A model generated the notes under the pieces. It ran no database searches, was not told where the DNA came from, and worked only from the letters and a program-made list of their open reading frames with translations. From Rhizobiales bacterium IMCC20636 (lineage in GTDB: Bacteria; Pseudomonadota; Alphaproteobacteria; Rhizobiales; GCA-2746425): 64,000 bases of DNA. The position numbers and the translations under genes are program-made. Within the stretch, counting starts at the first letter, position 1. Each line of letters opens with the position of its first letter. Location: NCBI GenBank assembly GCA_016865015.1, contig CP018226.1:4495001-4559000 (forward strand). Reading direction: 5' to 3'. Of the stretch, positions 43,175 through 52,237 are shown piece by piece.

Positions 43175-43903
43175 TCAACCGCGTCTGTCAGGCCTGCATT
43201 GTGTTGGGCTGACAGAATAGATCTGCCGGTCCCCGAGCATGTGGATGCGCGTGCTGTTCGGTGCTCCAAACAGATTTGAATAGGCTGCATTGCGAATATT
43301 GAGGCCACCGGTGAGTTCACCAAAAGCTGGCAGGATGGCGCGTTTGCCATCTTCAATGAAGCAGGGCCGACGCACAGACCGCGCCCGGCTGCGAATCTTG
43401 CTGCAGGGATGCAGATGTCCGGCAATTTCACCCTCGGCACCCGGCAAGGGCTCATGACGAAAAATGATCGGACCAATCGACAGTTCATCACACGCGGTTC
43501 CGCCCAGCGCCTGAGGTGGATGGGGATCGTGATTGCCCGATACCCAGACCCATTCGCGCCCCTGCTGCATGCGCCCGATCACGGCACATTCGTCTGCGCC
43601 CAGCCGACTGGCTGCAGCCACATCATGAAAGCTGTCTCCCAGTGCAATGATGCGGGCCGGTTGCAGCGCACTGATCAGCAGTTCAAGACGACGCAATGTG
43701 GCCCGGCTGTCATAGGGCGGCAGAAAGGTGCCATTGCGGGCAAAGCTGGAGCCCTTTTCCAGATGCAGATCAGCCACGATCAGCGTGGCTTCATCAGGCC
43801 AGTACAAAACACCTTCAGGCAGCGCGACAAAACGCTGTCCCATCAAGGTCAGGCTAACCCCGCCTTGCGGCATCTCCTGTGTGATTTCTTCTGCCAAAGA
43901 CAC
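43175..43903 (-). CDS. pdeM: Ligase-associated DNA damage response endonuclease PdeM
   Basis: A 242-residue metallophosphoesterase. Motifs in order: LIVADLHLEKGSSFARNG, IIALGDSFHD, WVWVSGNHDPHPP and EIAGHLHPC, the calcineurin-like metal ligands. PdeM belongs to a conserved bacterial set with an Lhr-type helicase, an exonuclease and an ATP-dependent ligase. It lies 14 bases after the helicase gene on the same strand, so the two form an operon. The exonuclease and ligase are about 8 kb away on the other strand. Confidence 0.93.
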   Translation of the reverse strand: MSLAEEITQEMPQGGVSLTLMGQRFVALPEGVLYWPDEATLIVADLHLEKGSSFARNGTFLPPYDSRATLRRLELLISALQPARIIALGDSFHDVAAASRLGADECAVIGRMQQGREWVWVSGNHDPHPPQALGGTACDELSIGPIIFRHEPLPGAEGEIAGHLHPCSKIRSRARSVRRPCFIEDGKRAILPAFGELTGGLNIRNAAYSNLFGAPNSTRIHMLGDRQIYSVSPTQCRPDRRG

Positions 43904-43917
43904 GTTAGTTGACCAAC

Positions 43918-46461
43918 TTATATCCGCATTGCTTCTTCAACCAGATCATCTACCGGGCTGACATTGTCCGCCACTTCCGCCAGTATCATCTCATCTGCGC
44001 TGCCAAACACAGGTTCCTTGCCAATCTGCAGCATGACCGGAACGGCCAGTGGCGAAATCCGGTCCAATGCCTGATGCCGCAAATGATTCTTGACGCGTTT
44101 CAGCATAGCGCCCAGACGCTCAATGTCCAAAAGACCAGTTGACGCATCAACCCAAGCTGCCTGCAGCAAGATGTGGTCCGGCTCATGTTCGTTCAGCACG
44201 TCATAGATCAGATCGGAGGACACGGTGACCTGCCGACCGGATTTTTCCTTGCCGGGATGGCGCTTCTCAATCAGGCCGGAAATCAGGGCGGCATTGCGAA
44301 AGGTGCGCTTCATCATGAAGCTTTCACGCAGCCAGGCTTCCAGATCATCGCCCAGCATATCCTCGTCAAACAGGGCATCAAGGCTCAACTCGCCCCGGCC
44401 GATCATCAAGGACAGATCGCGCAGGCACCACACACCCAGCGCATAATCGGTGGCGACGAACCCAAGCGGTCTGGCCTTCATGCGTTCCAGACGCCGTGTC
44501 AGCAACATGCCGAGGGTCTGATGTGCCAGACGACCCTCAAACGGATAGGCAATGAGATAATGCTTGTCGGCACGGGGGAAGGTTTCCACCAGCAATTCAC
44601 GCTGTCCCGGCAGCACCGACCGCGCCTTCTGGATTTCCAGCCATTGCGCCACCTGATCGGGCAATGAATTCCAGCTGCCCGGATCAGACAGGATGTTGCG
44701 CACACCTTCTGCCAGATAGGTGGAGAGGGGAAATTTACCACCGGCAAAACTTGGAATTTTCGGCGTGTCCGCCACGCTTTTGGTAACCAGTGCTTCGGTC
44801 TCGCGAATGCCCTCAAACCGCACGATCTGGCCGGCAAACAGAAAGGTATCGCCCGGCTCCAGCGTTTCCAGAAAATATTCTTCCACCTTGCCAAGCACGC
44901 GGCCACCACGCCCAACTCTTCCATTCTTGCGGCTGGTCATCCGCACCAGCAATGTGGGGTTTTCAATGATGGTGCCGACATTGATGCGGTATTGCTGCGC
45001 CAGACGCGGATGGGTCAACCGCCAGGAGCCATCCTCCATCTTGCGGATTTTTGCATAGCGCTCATAGCTTTTCAGCGCATAGCCACCGGTGGCGACAAAT
45101 TCCAGAACCTTGTCGAAGGTGGCGCGCGGCAGATCGGCATAGGGCGCGGCTGTTTTTATTTCACTGAACAGATCGTCCGCCTGAAACGGTGCTGCGCAGG
45201 CCATGCCCAGCACATGCTGGCACAGCACATCCAGCGCACCATCATGCAGGCGCGGCGTATCCTGCGCACCAATGTAATTGGCATCCAGCGCGGCCTTGCA
45301 TTCCAACACTTCAAAGCGGTTGGCAGGCACCAGAATGCCTTTTGACGGCACATCCATGCGGTGGTTGGAACGGCCAATGCGCTGCGCCAACCGACTGGCC
45401 CCTTTGGGCGCACCGACATGGATAACCAGATCAACATCACCCCAGTCAATGCCCAGATCCAGCGTGGAGGTCGCGACAATGGCCCGCAAGCTGCCCGTCC
45501 CCATGGCGGCTTCCACCTTGCGGCGCTGGCCCACATCCAGCGAGCCATGATGCATGGCAATCGGCAAGGCCTCTTCATTGACGCGCCACAATTCCTGAAA
45601 CAGCAATTCGGCCTGAAAGCGCGTATTGACGAACAGCAAAGTTGTCTTGTGCTGTTTGATCTGGCGATAAATATCGTCAATCGCATAGAGCGCCGTATGC
45701 CCGGCCCAGGGCAGACGCTCCTTTGTTTCCAGAATGCTGATATCGGGCTTTGCCCCGCCGGTGATTTGGATCAGACCGGCTTCACTGACCTCGCCATGCT
45801 CACGGTTCTGCAGCACCAGCCAGGCCTGCAGATCCTGCGGATTGGCAACGGTGGCCGACAGGCCGATGGTGGTGATATCGGGCGCATGGCGAAACAGCCG
45901 CGCCAGCCCCAGCGACAACAGATCACCGCGCTTGGACACGACCAGCGAATGCAATTCATCAAAGATGATGGTTTTGACCTGTTTGAAAAACCGCTCTGCG
46001 GTCCTGTCCGCCAGCAACAGGGCAATCTGCTCCGGCGTGGTCAGCAATATGTCGGGCGGGCGTTCCTTCTGGCGCTGGCGCTTGTGGGCGGGCGTATCGC
46101 CCGTGCGGGTTTCCACCGTGACCGGCAAATCCATCTCCCGGATCGGCGCTTCCAGATTGCGCGCGATATCCACCGCCAGCGCTTTCAGCGGCGAGATATA
46201 CAGCGTATGCGGTCCGAAAAACGCCATGCCCGGTTTCCGGCGCAACCCGTCTTCGCGATACAGATCAACCAGACTGGGCAAAAACCCCGCCAGCGTCTTG
46301 CCGGCCCCGGTGGGTGCAATCAGCAGGGTCGAGCGGCCATTCTGCGCACGTTGCAACAACTCAAGCTGATGCGCCCTTGGCTGCCAACCGCGTTCAGCAA
46401 ACCAGTTTTGGAATTTCTGCGGGAGATCAGCCCCCTCTGCATCGCTTTGGCGTTCGTCCAC
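43918..46461 (-). CDS. Ligase-associated DNA damage response DEXH-box helicase (Lhr-like)
   Basis: An 847-residue SF2 helicase. The Walker A site IAPTGAGKTLAGF includes Lys55, motif II is FDELHSL, motif III LSATVANP, motif V STLDLGIDWGDVDLVIHVGA and motif VI QRIGRSNHR. The long C-terminal region (from about residue 450) is the Lhr winged-helix and beta-barrel part (RVGRGGRVLGKVEEYFLETL). It likely unwinds DNA or RNA-DNA during repair with the nearby PdeM, exonuclease and ligase. It starts about 180 bases from the end of the TPR gene, which is on the same strand upstream. Confidence 0.95.
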   Translation of the reverse strand: MDERQSDAEGADLPQKFQNWFAERGWQPRAHQLELLQRAQNGRSTLLIAPTGAGKTLAGFLPSLVDLYREDGLRRKPGMAFFGPHTLYISPLKALAVDIARNLEAPIREMDLPVTVETRTGDTPAHKRQRQKERPPDILLTTPEQIALLLADRTAERFFKQVKTIIFDELHSLVVSKRGDLLSLGLARLFRHAPDITTIGLSATVANPQDLQAWLVLQNREHGEVSEAGLIQITGGAKPDISILETKERLPWAGHTALYAIDDIYRQIKQHKTTLLFVNTRFQAELLFQELWRVNEEALPIAMHHGSLDVGQRRKVEAAMGTGSLRAIVATSTLDLGIDWGDVDLVIHVGAPKGASRLAQRIGRSNHRMDVPSKGILVPANRFEVLECKAALDANYIGAQDTPRLHDGALDVLCQHVLGMACAAPFQADDLFSEIKTAAPYADLPRATFDKVLEFVATGGYALKSYERYAKIRKMEDGSWRLTHPRLAQQYRINVGTIIENPTLLVRMTSRKNGRVGRGGRVLGKVEEYFLETLEPGDTFLFAGQIVRFEGIRETEALVTKSVADTPKIPSFAGGKFPLSTYLAEGVRNILSDPGSWNSLPDQVAQWLEIQKARSVLPGQRELLVETFPRADKHYLIAYPFEGRLAHQTLGMLLTRRLERMKARPLGFVATDYALGVWCLRDLSLMIGRGELSLDALFDEDMLGDDLEAWLRESFMMKRTFRNAALISGLIEKRHPGKEKSGRQVTVSSDLIYDVLNEHEPDHILLQAAWVDASTGLLDIERLGAMLKRVKNHLRHQALDRISPLAVPVMLQIGKEPVFGSADEMILAEVADNVSPVDDLVEEAMRI

Positions 46462-46645
46462 AGACCATCCGATTCCATGTGTGGGTGACCTACAACATAG
46501 GAATCAAATGCAGCTTTGCGAAGTGGGTTATCTCAGTGAGTTTCAAACCCGGCAATTGGAGGCATGGTGGATGCCTGAATGCAGGCAATGATCTACCACA
46601 ACTTTATACTCTCACGACCGTTAGTAGGATAGATGATTGAAATTG

Positions 46646-48757
46646 TTATGGCTGGCCGAGCGCTTGAAGATTTGAACGAATTGTTTTGGTTTGGGGATGG
46701 TTAGTTCCAAGAGCATTCTCACTGATTTCAAGGGCTTTGCGAAGCAGCGGTTCAGCCTCCAGCGCGCGACCCTGAGCATCCAGATTGTAGGCGACATTGT
46801 TGTAGCTCGTAGCTGTATCTGGATGATCAAAACCCAACACACGCTCACGGATCTCAAGGGCTTTGCGATAAAGCGGTTCAGCCTCCAGCGCGCGACCCTG
46901 AGCATCCAGATTGGAAGCGACGTTGTTGTAGCTCGTAGCTGTATCTGGATGATCAAAACCCAACACACGCTCACAGATTTCAAGGTCTTTGCGATAAAGC
47001 GGTTCAGCCTCCAGCGCCCGACCCTGATCAGCCAGATTGGAAGCGACGTTGTTGTAGCTCGTAGCTGTATCGGGATGATCAAAACCCAACACACGCTCAC
47101 GGATCTCAAGGGCTTTGCGAAGCAGCGGTTCAGCCTCCAGCGCCCGACCCTGAGCATCCAGATTTAAAGCAACATTGTTGTAGCTCGTAGCTGTATCTGG
47201 ATGATCAAAACCCAACACACGCTCACGGATCTCAAGGGCTTTGCGACAAAGCGGTTCAGCCTCCAGCGCCCGACCCTGAGCATTCAAATTGGAAGCGACG
47301 TTGTTGTAGCTCGTAGCTGTAGAGGGATGATCAAAACCCAACACACGCTCACGGATCTCAAGGGCTTTGCGATAAAGCGGTTCAGCCTCCAGCGCCCGAC
47401 CCTGAGCATTTAAATTGGAAGCGACGTTGTTGTAGCTCGTAGCTGTAGAGGGATGATCAAAACCCAACACACGCTCACGGTTCTCAAGGGCTTTGCGATA
47501 AAGCGGTTCAGCCTCCAGCGCCCGACCCTGAGCATCCAGATTGGAAGCGACGTTGTTGTAGCTCGTAGCTGTATCGGGATGATCGAGACCCAGTACACGC
47601 TCACGGATCTCAAGGGCTTTGCGATAAAGCGGTTCAGCCTCCAGCGCCCGACCCTGAGCATCCAGATTGGAAGCGACGTTGTTGTAGCTCGTAGCTGTAG
47701 AGGGATGATCAAAACCCAACACACGCTCACAGATTTCAAGGTCTTTGCGATAAAGCGGTTCAGCCTCCAGCGCCCGACCCTGAGCATTCAAATTGGAAGC
47801 GACGTTGTTGTAGCTCGTAGCTGTAGAGGGATGATCAAAACCCAACACACGCTCACGGATCTCAAGGGCTTTGCGAAGCAGCGGTTCAGCCTCCAGCGCC
47901 CGACCCTGAGCATCCAGATTTAAAGCAACATTGTTGTAGCTCGTAGCTGTATCTGGATGATCAAAACCCAACACACGCTCACGGATCTCAAGGGCTTTGC
48001 GACAAAGCGGTTCAGCCTCCAGCGCCCGACCCTGAGCATTCAAATTGGAAGCGACGTTGTTGTAGCTCGTAGCTGTAGAGGGATGATCAAAACCCAACAC
48101 ACGCTCACGGATCTCAAGGGCTTTGCGATAAAGCGGTTCAGCCTCCAGCGCCCGACCCTGAGCATCCAGATTGGAAGCGACGTTGTTGTAGCTCGTAGCT
48201 GTATCGGGATGATCGAGACCCAGTACACGCTCACGGATCTCAAGGGCTTTGCGAAGCAGCGGTTCAGCCTCAAATACGCGGCCCTCGCTGGCAAGTTTGG
48301 AAGCCAATCGTTCAAGTTCATTTGCTTTCTGTATCTGATGATCGGTGGAGTCTTTTTCCTCGAAAGTCTGGAGATGATCTGAAGCTGAATCATGCGTCTT
48401 GTTCAGTAAGTTTGACTCCGTTCCTTCGTTATTTTCACCAAAAGGAAGGTCAACTGAAATCCGCTTGGGTTCTTTCTCTCGGATTGTAATTTCGTAATTC
48501 CGAATTGACTTTGGATTAGTCGCAATGACCGACGCCAATTGATCATCATACAATTGTGTTCGGTCCAGATTTGCATCCTTGAATGAAATTCCGGTCAAGT
48601 TGCTAGAGCGCAAATCCAAATCAGACCAGTCTTCACCTTCGAAAAACATCGCTGGATCAACGCCAATTTCTCGTGCCATCTCGACGATGTTTGGCGCTTT
48701 GGTGGTCAACAGTGTTTTTATCTGTGAGGCAGATTTGCGGTCTAGTTTAAAGCTCAC
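46646..48757 (-). CDS. Protein with pentapeptide-like segment and 13 kinesin-light-chain-type TPR repeats
   Basis: A 703-residue protein. Residues 1-40 are unassigned, about 42-70 (WSDLDLRSSNLTGISFKDAN) resemble pentapeptide repeats, about 100-155 are polar, and from residue 159 thirteen 42-residue TPR units run to the end. The unit is ALEIRERVLGFDHPDTATSY, NNVASNLDAQGRALEAEPL. Repeats are nearly identical in DNA as well as protein. The only deviating unit is the last (ISENALGTNHPQTKTIRSNL). The start overlaps the stop of the upstream gene by 4 bases. TPR arrays of this kind bind partner proteins; partner and function are unknown. The repetition makes assembly length uncertain. Confidence 0.88.
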   Translation of the reverse strand: MSFKLDRKSASQIKTLLTTKAPNIVEMAREIGVDPAMFFEGEDWSDLDLRSSNLTGISFKDANLDRTQLYDDQLASVIATNPKSIRNYEITIREKEPKRISVDLPFGENNEGTESNLLNKTHDSASDHLQTFEEKDSTDHQIQKANELERLASKLASEGRVFEAEPLLRKALEIRERVLGLDHPDTATSYNNVASNLDAQGRALEAEPLYRKALEIRERVLGFDHPSTATSYNNVASNLNAQGRALEAEPLCRKALEIRERVLGFDHPDTATSYNNVALNLDAQGRALEAEPLLRKALEIRERVLGFDHPSTATSYNNVASNLNAQGRALEAEPLYRKDLEICERVLGFDHPSTATSYNNVASNLDAQGRALEAEPLYRKALEIRERVLGLDHPDTATSYNNVASNLDAQGRALEAEPLYRKALENRERVLGFDHPSTATSYNNVASNLNAQGRALEAEPLYRKALEIRERVLGFDHPSTATSYNNVASNLNAQGRALEAEPLCRKALEIRERVLGFDHPDTATSYNNVALNLDAQGRALEAEPLLRKALEIRERVLGFDHPDTATSYNNVASNLADQGRALEAEPLYRKDLEICERVLGFDHPDTATSYNNVASNLDAQGRALEAEPLYRKALEIRERVLGFDHPDTATSYNNVAYNLDAQGRALEAEPLLRKALEISENALGTNHPQTKTIRSNLQALGQP
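46650..48283 (-). repeat. Thirteen tandem 126-bp repeats (TPR-encoding)
   Basis: Exact-phase 126-bp units, mostly differing by a few bases. A higher order exists: units 2-5 and 8-11 share the same sequence of variants (YRK, CRK, LRK, YRKDLEIC), so a block of six units (756 bp) was duplicated. Such arrays change copy number by slippage or recombination. Confidence 0.92.
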
Positions 48758-49659
48758 TTTGAACCTTTGTGAAATGCGTTTCGGAAAATTACGTATTCAT
48801 CGGTCGATCCGCTGATTGCCTTTCTTGCAACGGCAGCGCACATTTTTTCGCGATGAAGGTTGGCAAGTGATTTATTTGCTTTGTTTGCACCTTCAGTCAC
48901 CACTCTTACCTTGAGTGCGTCCCGCCGCGCAGTGACTTCTGCAACCATCGCAGAGCCGCGGGCTGTTTCCACTCTTGCCAATTCGTCAGCGGTAATACGA
49001 CCATCAAGAACATCGCCTTCCTTTTCGGGAGTAAAAACCCAAGACAGGGGTTTACGGCTCGTTGCCCTCATGGCGAACCAACCCGTATAATCCCGTGTTT
49101 CATGTTCAGTCCGATCACTCGGCGTTTCTGCACAAACCTTGTTGCTTGTTACCTGAAGTTGCTCTGATCTAATGGTGATTCTGGTTCGGTCAAAGCCGAT
49201 GCGCAAATCAAGCTCGAATTCAGTGTCATCTGGATCAGTTGCTGTTGCATTGGCTTCGTGAATCTCAAATGAAAAATTCTTGAGTTCATGACTGTCTGGT
49301 TGCTGAGGTTGGCTGTTATTTGGAATTGAATTTATGTTCAAAGATATATCAAATCCAAGTTGATAAAAATGATCGATGCACTGATTTTCAGTTACATCAA
49401 TACCCGTCTCCAGGTAAATAACAGTGGCAATAGATTTCGGAATATCATTGAAGACCGAACGGCTTCCGCTTTTGATGTTTTTGAATGTACTTTGCGACCA
49501 GCCTTTCAAGAGAATTCCTGAATTCCATTCCATCTCAATAGCTCGTTCGCGCACCAGTTTATGGAAGCTCTTACTTCCGGGTTCGGTGTACAGTTTGAGA
49601 ACCTCCATCGCTTTTTGAAAGCGGTTGGGATCAATTGGAAGATTGCTTTTTTCGCTCAT
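48754..49659 (-). CDS. Unknown protein with helix-turn-helix-like N-terminus, coupled to the TPR gene
   Basis: A 301-residue protein not recognised. Residues 45-90 (LKGWSQSTFKNIKSGSRSVF, NDIPKSIATVIYL) look like a Cro/C1-type DNA-binding helix pair. The middle (about 125-175) is a beta-rich acidic segment, and the C-terminal third is basic and helical (DALKVRVVTEGANKANKSLA). It ends in a 4-base overlap with the TPR gene start, so both proteins are probably made in fixed ratio and may act together. The neighbours are repair genes on one side and a membrane peptide on the other, in an accessory stretch. Regulation of its own operon or of a phage-response function would be guesses. Confidence 0.7.
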   Translation of the reverse strand: MSEKSNLPIDPNRFQKAMEVLKLYTEPGSKSFHKLVRERAIEMEWNSGILLKGWSQSTFKNIKSGSRSVFNDIPKSIATVIYLETGIDVTENQCIDHFYQLGFDISLNINSIPNNSQPQQPDSHELKNFSFEIHEANATATDPDDTEFELDLRIGFDRTRITIRSEQLQVTSNKVCAETPSDRTEHETRDYTGWFAMRATSRKPLSWVFTPEKEGDVLDGRITADELARVETARGSAMVAEVTARRDALKVRVVTEGANKANKSLANLHREKMCAAVARKAISGSTDEYVIFRNAFHKGSK

Positions 49660-49913
49660 ATCAACCTCGTCTCTTCACTTGGCCGACAATAACAGGTCCG
49701 ATCCGGGCACGTCTGGACAATTTTGGATAATTTTAGACCGCTCCCACGCAGTCAGAGACAATTTGCAGCAGTAATTATCCATCTTTAGCCGCCCGCGTGT
49801 GTTTTTTGGGTGCGTATTTTGGAGCAAATAGATGGAGGTCACTTGCGAATCTTGTGAGTGATCATGCGCAATAAGTCATTCCGGAATGGCGTTGTCAGCA
49901 ACAGGAGTTACTC

Positions 49914-50090
49914 ATGCTGAATCGCCTTAAATTATTACTCATAGAATCTGCTCGTCGCCTTTTTTGCCATCGAGCAATGTGTATTGGCCTGTCATTTTCA
50001 TATGGACTCGCCTGTATCGGAGTCGCAGACAAGTTAGTTGTTAATGTGCTTGTGACATTGATTTATCTGATCATGGCATGGCGTGGGTGA
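49914..50090 (+). CDS. 58-residue membrane peptide
   Basis: A short ORF with a strong ribosome site (AGGAG at 49902-49906, 7 bases before ATG). It begins MLNRLKLLLIESARRLFCHR and has one or two hydrophobic segments (about 21-36 and 42-55: LVVNVLVTLIYLIM). It ends with TGA just before a hairpin. No family recognised. Its size, basic N-terminus and hydrophobic rest would fit a small regulatory membrane protein or a type I toxin; nothing else supports either. Confidence 0.55.
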   Translation: MLNRLKLLLIESARRLFCHRAMCIGLSFSYGLACIGVADKLVVNVLVTLIYLIMAWRG

Positions 50091-50102
50091 TCGGAACAAC
50101 AA

Positions 50103-50133
50103 GCCGGGCGCTTGAAAAAATCAAGAGCCCGGC
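50103..50133. terminator. Hairpin after the 58-residue ORF
   Basis: GCCGGGC-G-CTTGA (50103-50115) pairs with TCAAG-A-GCCCGGC (50121-50133) around an AAAAA loop, 12 pairs with one mismatch. It lies between the short ORF and the convergent PPK2 gene and may terminate either. There is no T-run. Confidence 0.55.
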
Positions 50134-50240
50134 ATTGCCACACCCCCAAATAGAATTGGCCTCCTGTTCAGAACACGGCCAACCTCGGGGTACGCAGTCG
50201 GCACTAGAGAAACGCGTGCCTGCAATCGTCCAAACAGGGA

Positions 50241-51194
50241 TCAGCGGTTTTTTCGGCTTCGCTTTTGCTCGGGATGCATGGTTGTGCCGAGAATATGATC
50301 GCTGCGACCAATGACATCCGCGCTGCGGCCGACAATCAGGGGGTCTTCGGTTTTGACAACGCGATGATCCTTGTCGGGATAGGGAATCGAATTGAGGAAA
50401 TGCCGGAGGCAGTTCAGCCTGGCGCGCTTCTTGTCGTCCGACTTGATGATGGTCCAGGGGGCGTCTGCCGTGTCGGTGTAGAAGAACATGGCCTCCTTGG
50501 CTTCGGTATAATCATCCCATTTGTTGATGGAAACCCGATCAATGGGCGACAGTTTCCACTTCTTCAGGGGCTCCCTTTCACGGGCTTTGAACCGTCTGAC
50601 CTGCTCCTCCTGCGTCACGGAAAACCAGTATTTGAAGAGCCTGATGCCGCTGCGCACCATCATGCGTTCAAATTCGGGGGCCTGGCGCATGAATTCCAGA
50701 TATTCCATGGGACTGCAAAAACCCATGACCCGCTCCACACCCGCCCTGTTGTACCAGGACCGGTCGAACAGAACGATATCACCGGCTGCAGGCAGATGTC
50801 TGACATAGCGCTGGAAATACCATTGAGTGCGCTCGCGGTCGGTCGGTTTGTCAAGCGCGACAACGCGAGCGCCGCGTGGATTGAGATGCTCGGTAAAACG
50901 TTTGATCGTGCCGCCCTTGCCAGCTGCATCGCGCCCTTCAAACAGCAGCACAATCTTCTCGCCATTGCTGCGCACCCAATCCTGCACTTTCAGCAATTCC
51001 GCCTGAAGCTCTGCTTTCTGCTTTTCATAAATGGCGCGTCGCAATTTGCGCTTGTAGGGATACTGACCTGTCTCGAAATTGCTGACGCCACTGATCAGCG
51101 CACTTGTGGTGGAAGCCACCTCAGCCACTGTATCGGGCGCTGCGTCCTCTTCAGATTTGTTGATTGATGCATCGAGCACTGTGCTGTCGGACAT
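50241..51194 (-). CDS. ppk2: Polyphosphate kinase 2
   Basis: A 317-residue PPK2-family kinase. Walker A FEGRDAAGKGGTIKRF is at residues 85-100 with Lys93, Walker B is IVLFDRSWYNRAGVERVMGF, and the lid module YWFSVTQEEQVRRFKARERE follows. It transfers phosphate between polyphosphate and nucleoside diphosphates, mostly making GTP or ATP from polyphosphate. Length and a single domain fit class I PPK2. It is divergent from the 5-formyltetrahydrofolate cyclo-ligase region. Confidence 0.95.
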   Translation of the reverse strand: MSDSTVLDASINKSEEDAAPDTVAEVASTTSALISGVSNFETGQYPYKRKLRRAIYEKQKAELQAELLKVQDWVRSNGEKIVLLFEGRDAAGKGGTIKRFTEHLNPRGARVVALDKPTDRERTQWYFQRYVRHLPAAGDIVLFDRSWYNRAGVERVMGFCSPMEYLEFMRQAPEFERMMVRSGIRLFKYWFSVTQEEQVRRFKAREREPLKKWKLSPIDRVSINKWDDYTEAKEAMFFYTDTADAPWTIIKSDDKKRARLNCLRHFLNSIPYPDKDHRVVKTEDPLIVGRSADVIGRSDHILGTTMHPEQKRSRKNR

Positions 51195-51211
51195 GTTGCC
51201 TCCTCCTGTTT

Positions 51212-51320
51212 CAGACTTCTGCCATACTGTGGAGCAATTGTTCGGCAGATGCGTTGATTGAAATCAAACGGCAGAATTTGAACAAACTCTGCAGTGTGGA
51301 GCCGTGATTTCTGGCCGGGC
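51212..51320 (+). ncRNA. Candidate 6S RNA (ssrS) upstream of 5-formyltetrahydrofolate cyclo-ligase
   Basis: The gap before the cyclo-ligase gene can fold into a long interrupted rod. CCATACTGTGGAG (51222-51234) pairs with CTCTGCAGTGTGG (51287-51299) over 13 bp including G-U pairs, then GTTC (51240-51243) with GAAC (51280-51283), then CGTTGAT/ATCAA-A-CG (51252-51258/51263-51270) closes on a tetraloop. CAGA/TCTG could pair outside. 6S RNA lies beside this gene in many proteobacteria. I could not confirm the conserved open bubble, and ends are approximate. Confidence 0.42.
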
Positions 51321-51409
51321 CACCGGCACGACAACAAAAAACAGATGGGCATTCCATCCGCAACGCAATATTCTGCGTTTCAAACACACGCGAAATCGGG
51401 AGAGTCGGC

Positions 51410-52105
51410 ATGCCCCATGATGACGAAGAACGTTCCGGCGGCTTTGCCTCGCCGCCCTGTTTTGCCCATGAAATTGACCCGGCCTATTTCGATCCGCTTG
51501 CCGTTGATCCACAGCAGGCACTGGATGTTGCCAGATGGCGGAAATCAGAACGCAAGCGCTTGCTGGCGGCACGGCTGACGGAAGATGCAGCAGCGCGCAC
51601 GCGTCTGGCTGACGAGATTTCCGTAGAGTTGGACCGGCTTATTGCGCCGGCTAAAAACCACATCATCAGCCTCTACTGGCCCTTCAAGGCAGAGATTGAT
51701 TTGCGCGCGTGGATGCGCTCTGCCTTTGACAAGGGCGCGCGTATTGCCTTGCCTGTTGTCGAGGCGAAGCATCAGCCCTTGCTGTTCCGGGAATGGACAC
51801 CGGACGTGCCGATGGAGCGAGGCATATGGAACATTCTTCAGCCAGCACCCTCCGCCAGCCTCACGCCCACTATTGTGATTGCACCGCTTGTGGGGTTTGA
51901 TCCGGAGTGTTTTCGGCTTGGCTATGGCGGCGGTTTTTTCGACCGAACGCTGGCCGCCTTTTCAACGCGTCCGATGGTGATTGGCGTGGGATCGAAAATC
52001 GGGGCTATTCCCAGTATCTTCCCGCAGCCTCACGACATTCCGATGGATGTGATTGTCACCGGAAAGGGTGAAATCACCCGGCGCAACACCTCTGATACCG
52101 CGTAA
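51410..52105 (+). CDS. 5-formyltetrahydrofolate cyclo-ligase
   Basis: A 231-residue enzyme that converts 5-formyl-THF to 5,10-methenyl-THF with ATP. The N-terminal part WRKSERKRLLAARL binds phosphate, and the signature LVGFDPECFRLGYGGGFFDR TL lies near the C-terminus; YWPFKAEIDLR and ALPVVEAKHQPLLFREW are also typical. The first 35 residues are an extra leader not seen in all family members; a later start cannot be ruled out. It is preceded by a structured region that may be 6S RNA. Confidence 0.93.
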   Translation: MPHDDEERSGGFASPPCFAHEIDPAYFDPLAVDPQQALDVARWRKSERKRLLAARLTEDAAARTRLADEISVELDRLIAPAKNHIISLYWPFKAEIDLRAWMRSAFDKGARIALPVVEAKHQPLLFREWTPDVPMERGIWNILQPAPSASLTPTIVIAPLVGFDPECFRLGYGGGFFDRTLAAFSTRPMVIGVGSKIGAIPSIFPQPHDIPMDVIVTGKGEITRRNTSDTA

Positions 52106-52237
52106 ATTGGGTGCCCCGATCCGGTGCATCTGGCGGGTGAGCCAAGGATTGACATCAGATTGGAGAACCCTAGCTGAGTACGTCTGAAGCCTGACAGAAC
52201 CACGTTTCCACACCAGCACAGGACATAGACCGCGCAG

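Noticed and set aside
45361-46488. 375-codon plus-strand frame
   Set aside because: It is antisense to the helicase gene, has no family features and reads as an arginine/glutamine-rich shadow.
46650-48283. Regular direct repeats that could suggest a CRISPR array
   Set aside because: Units are 126 bp, in reading frame, encode TPR helices and have no unique spacers.
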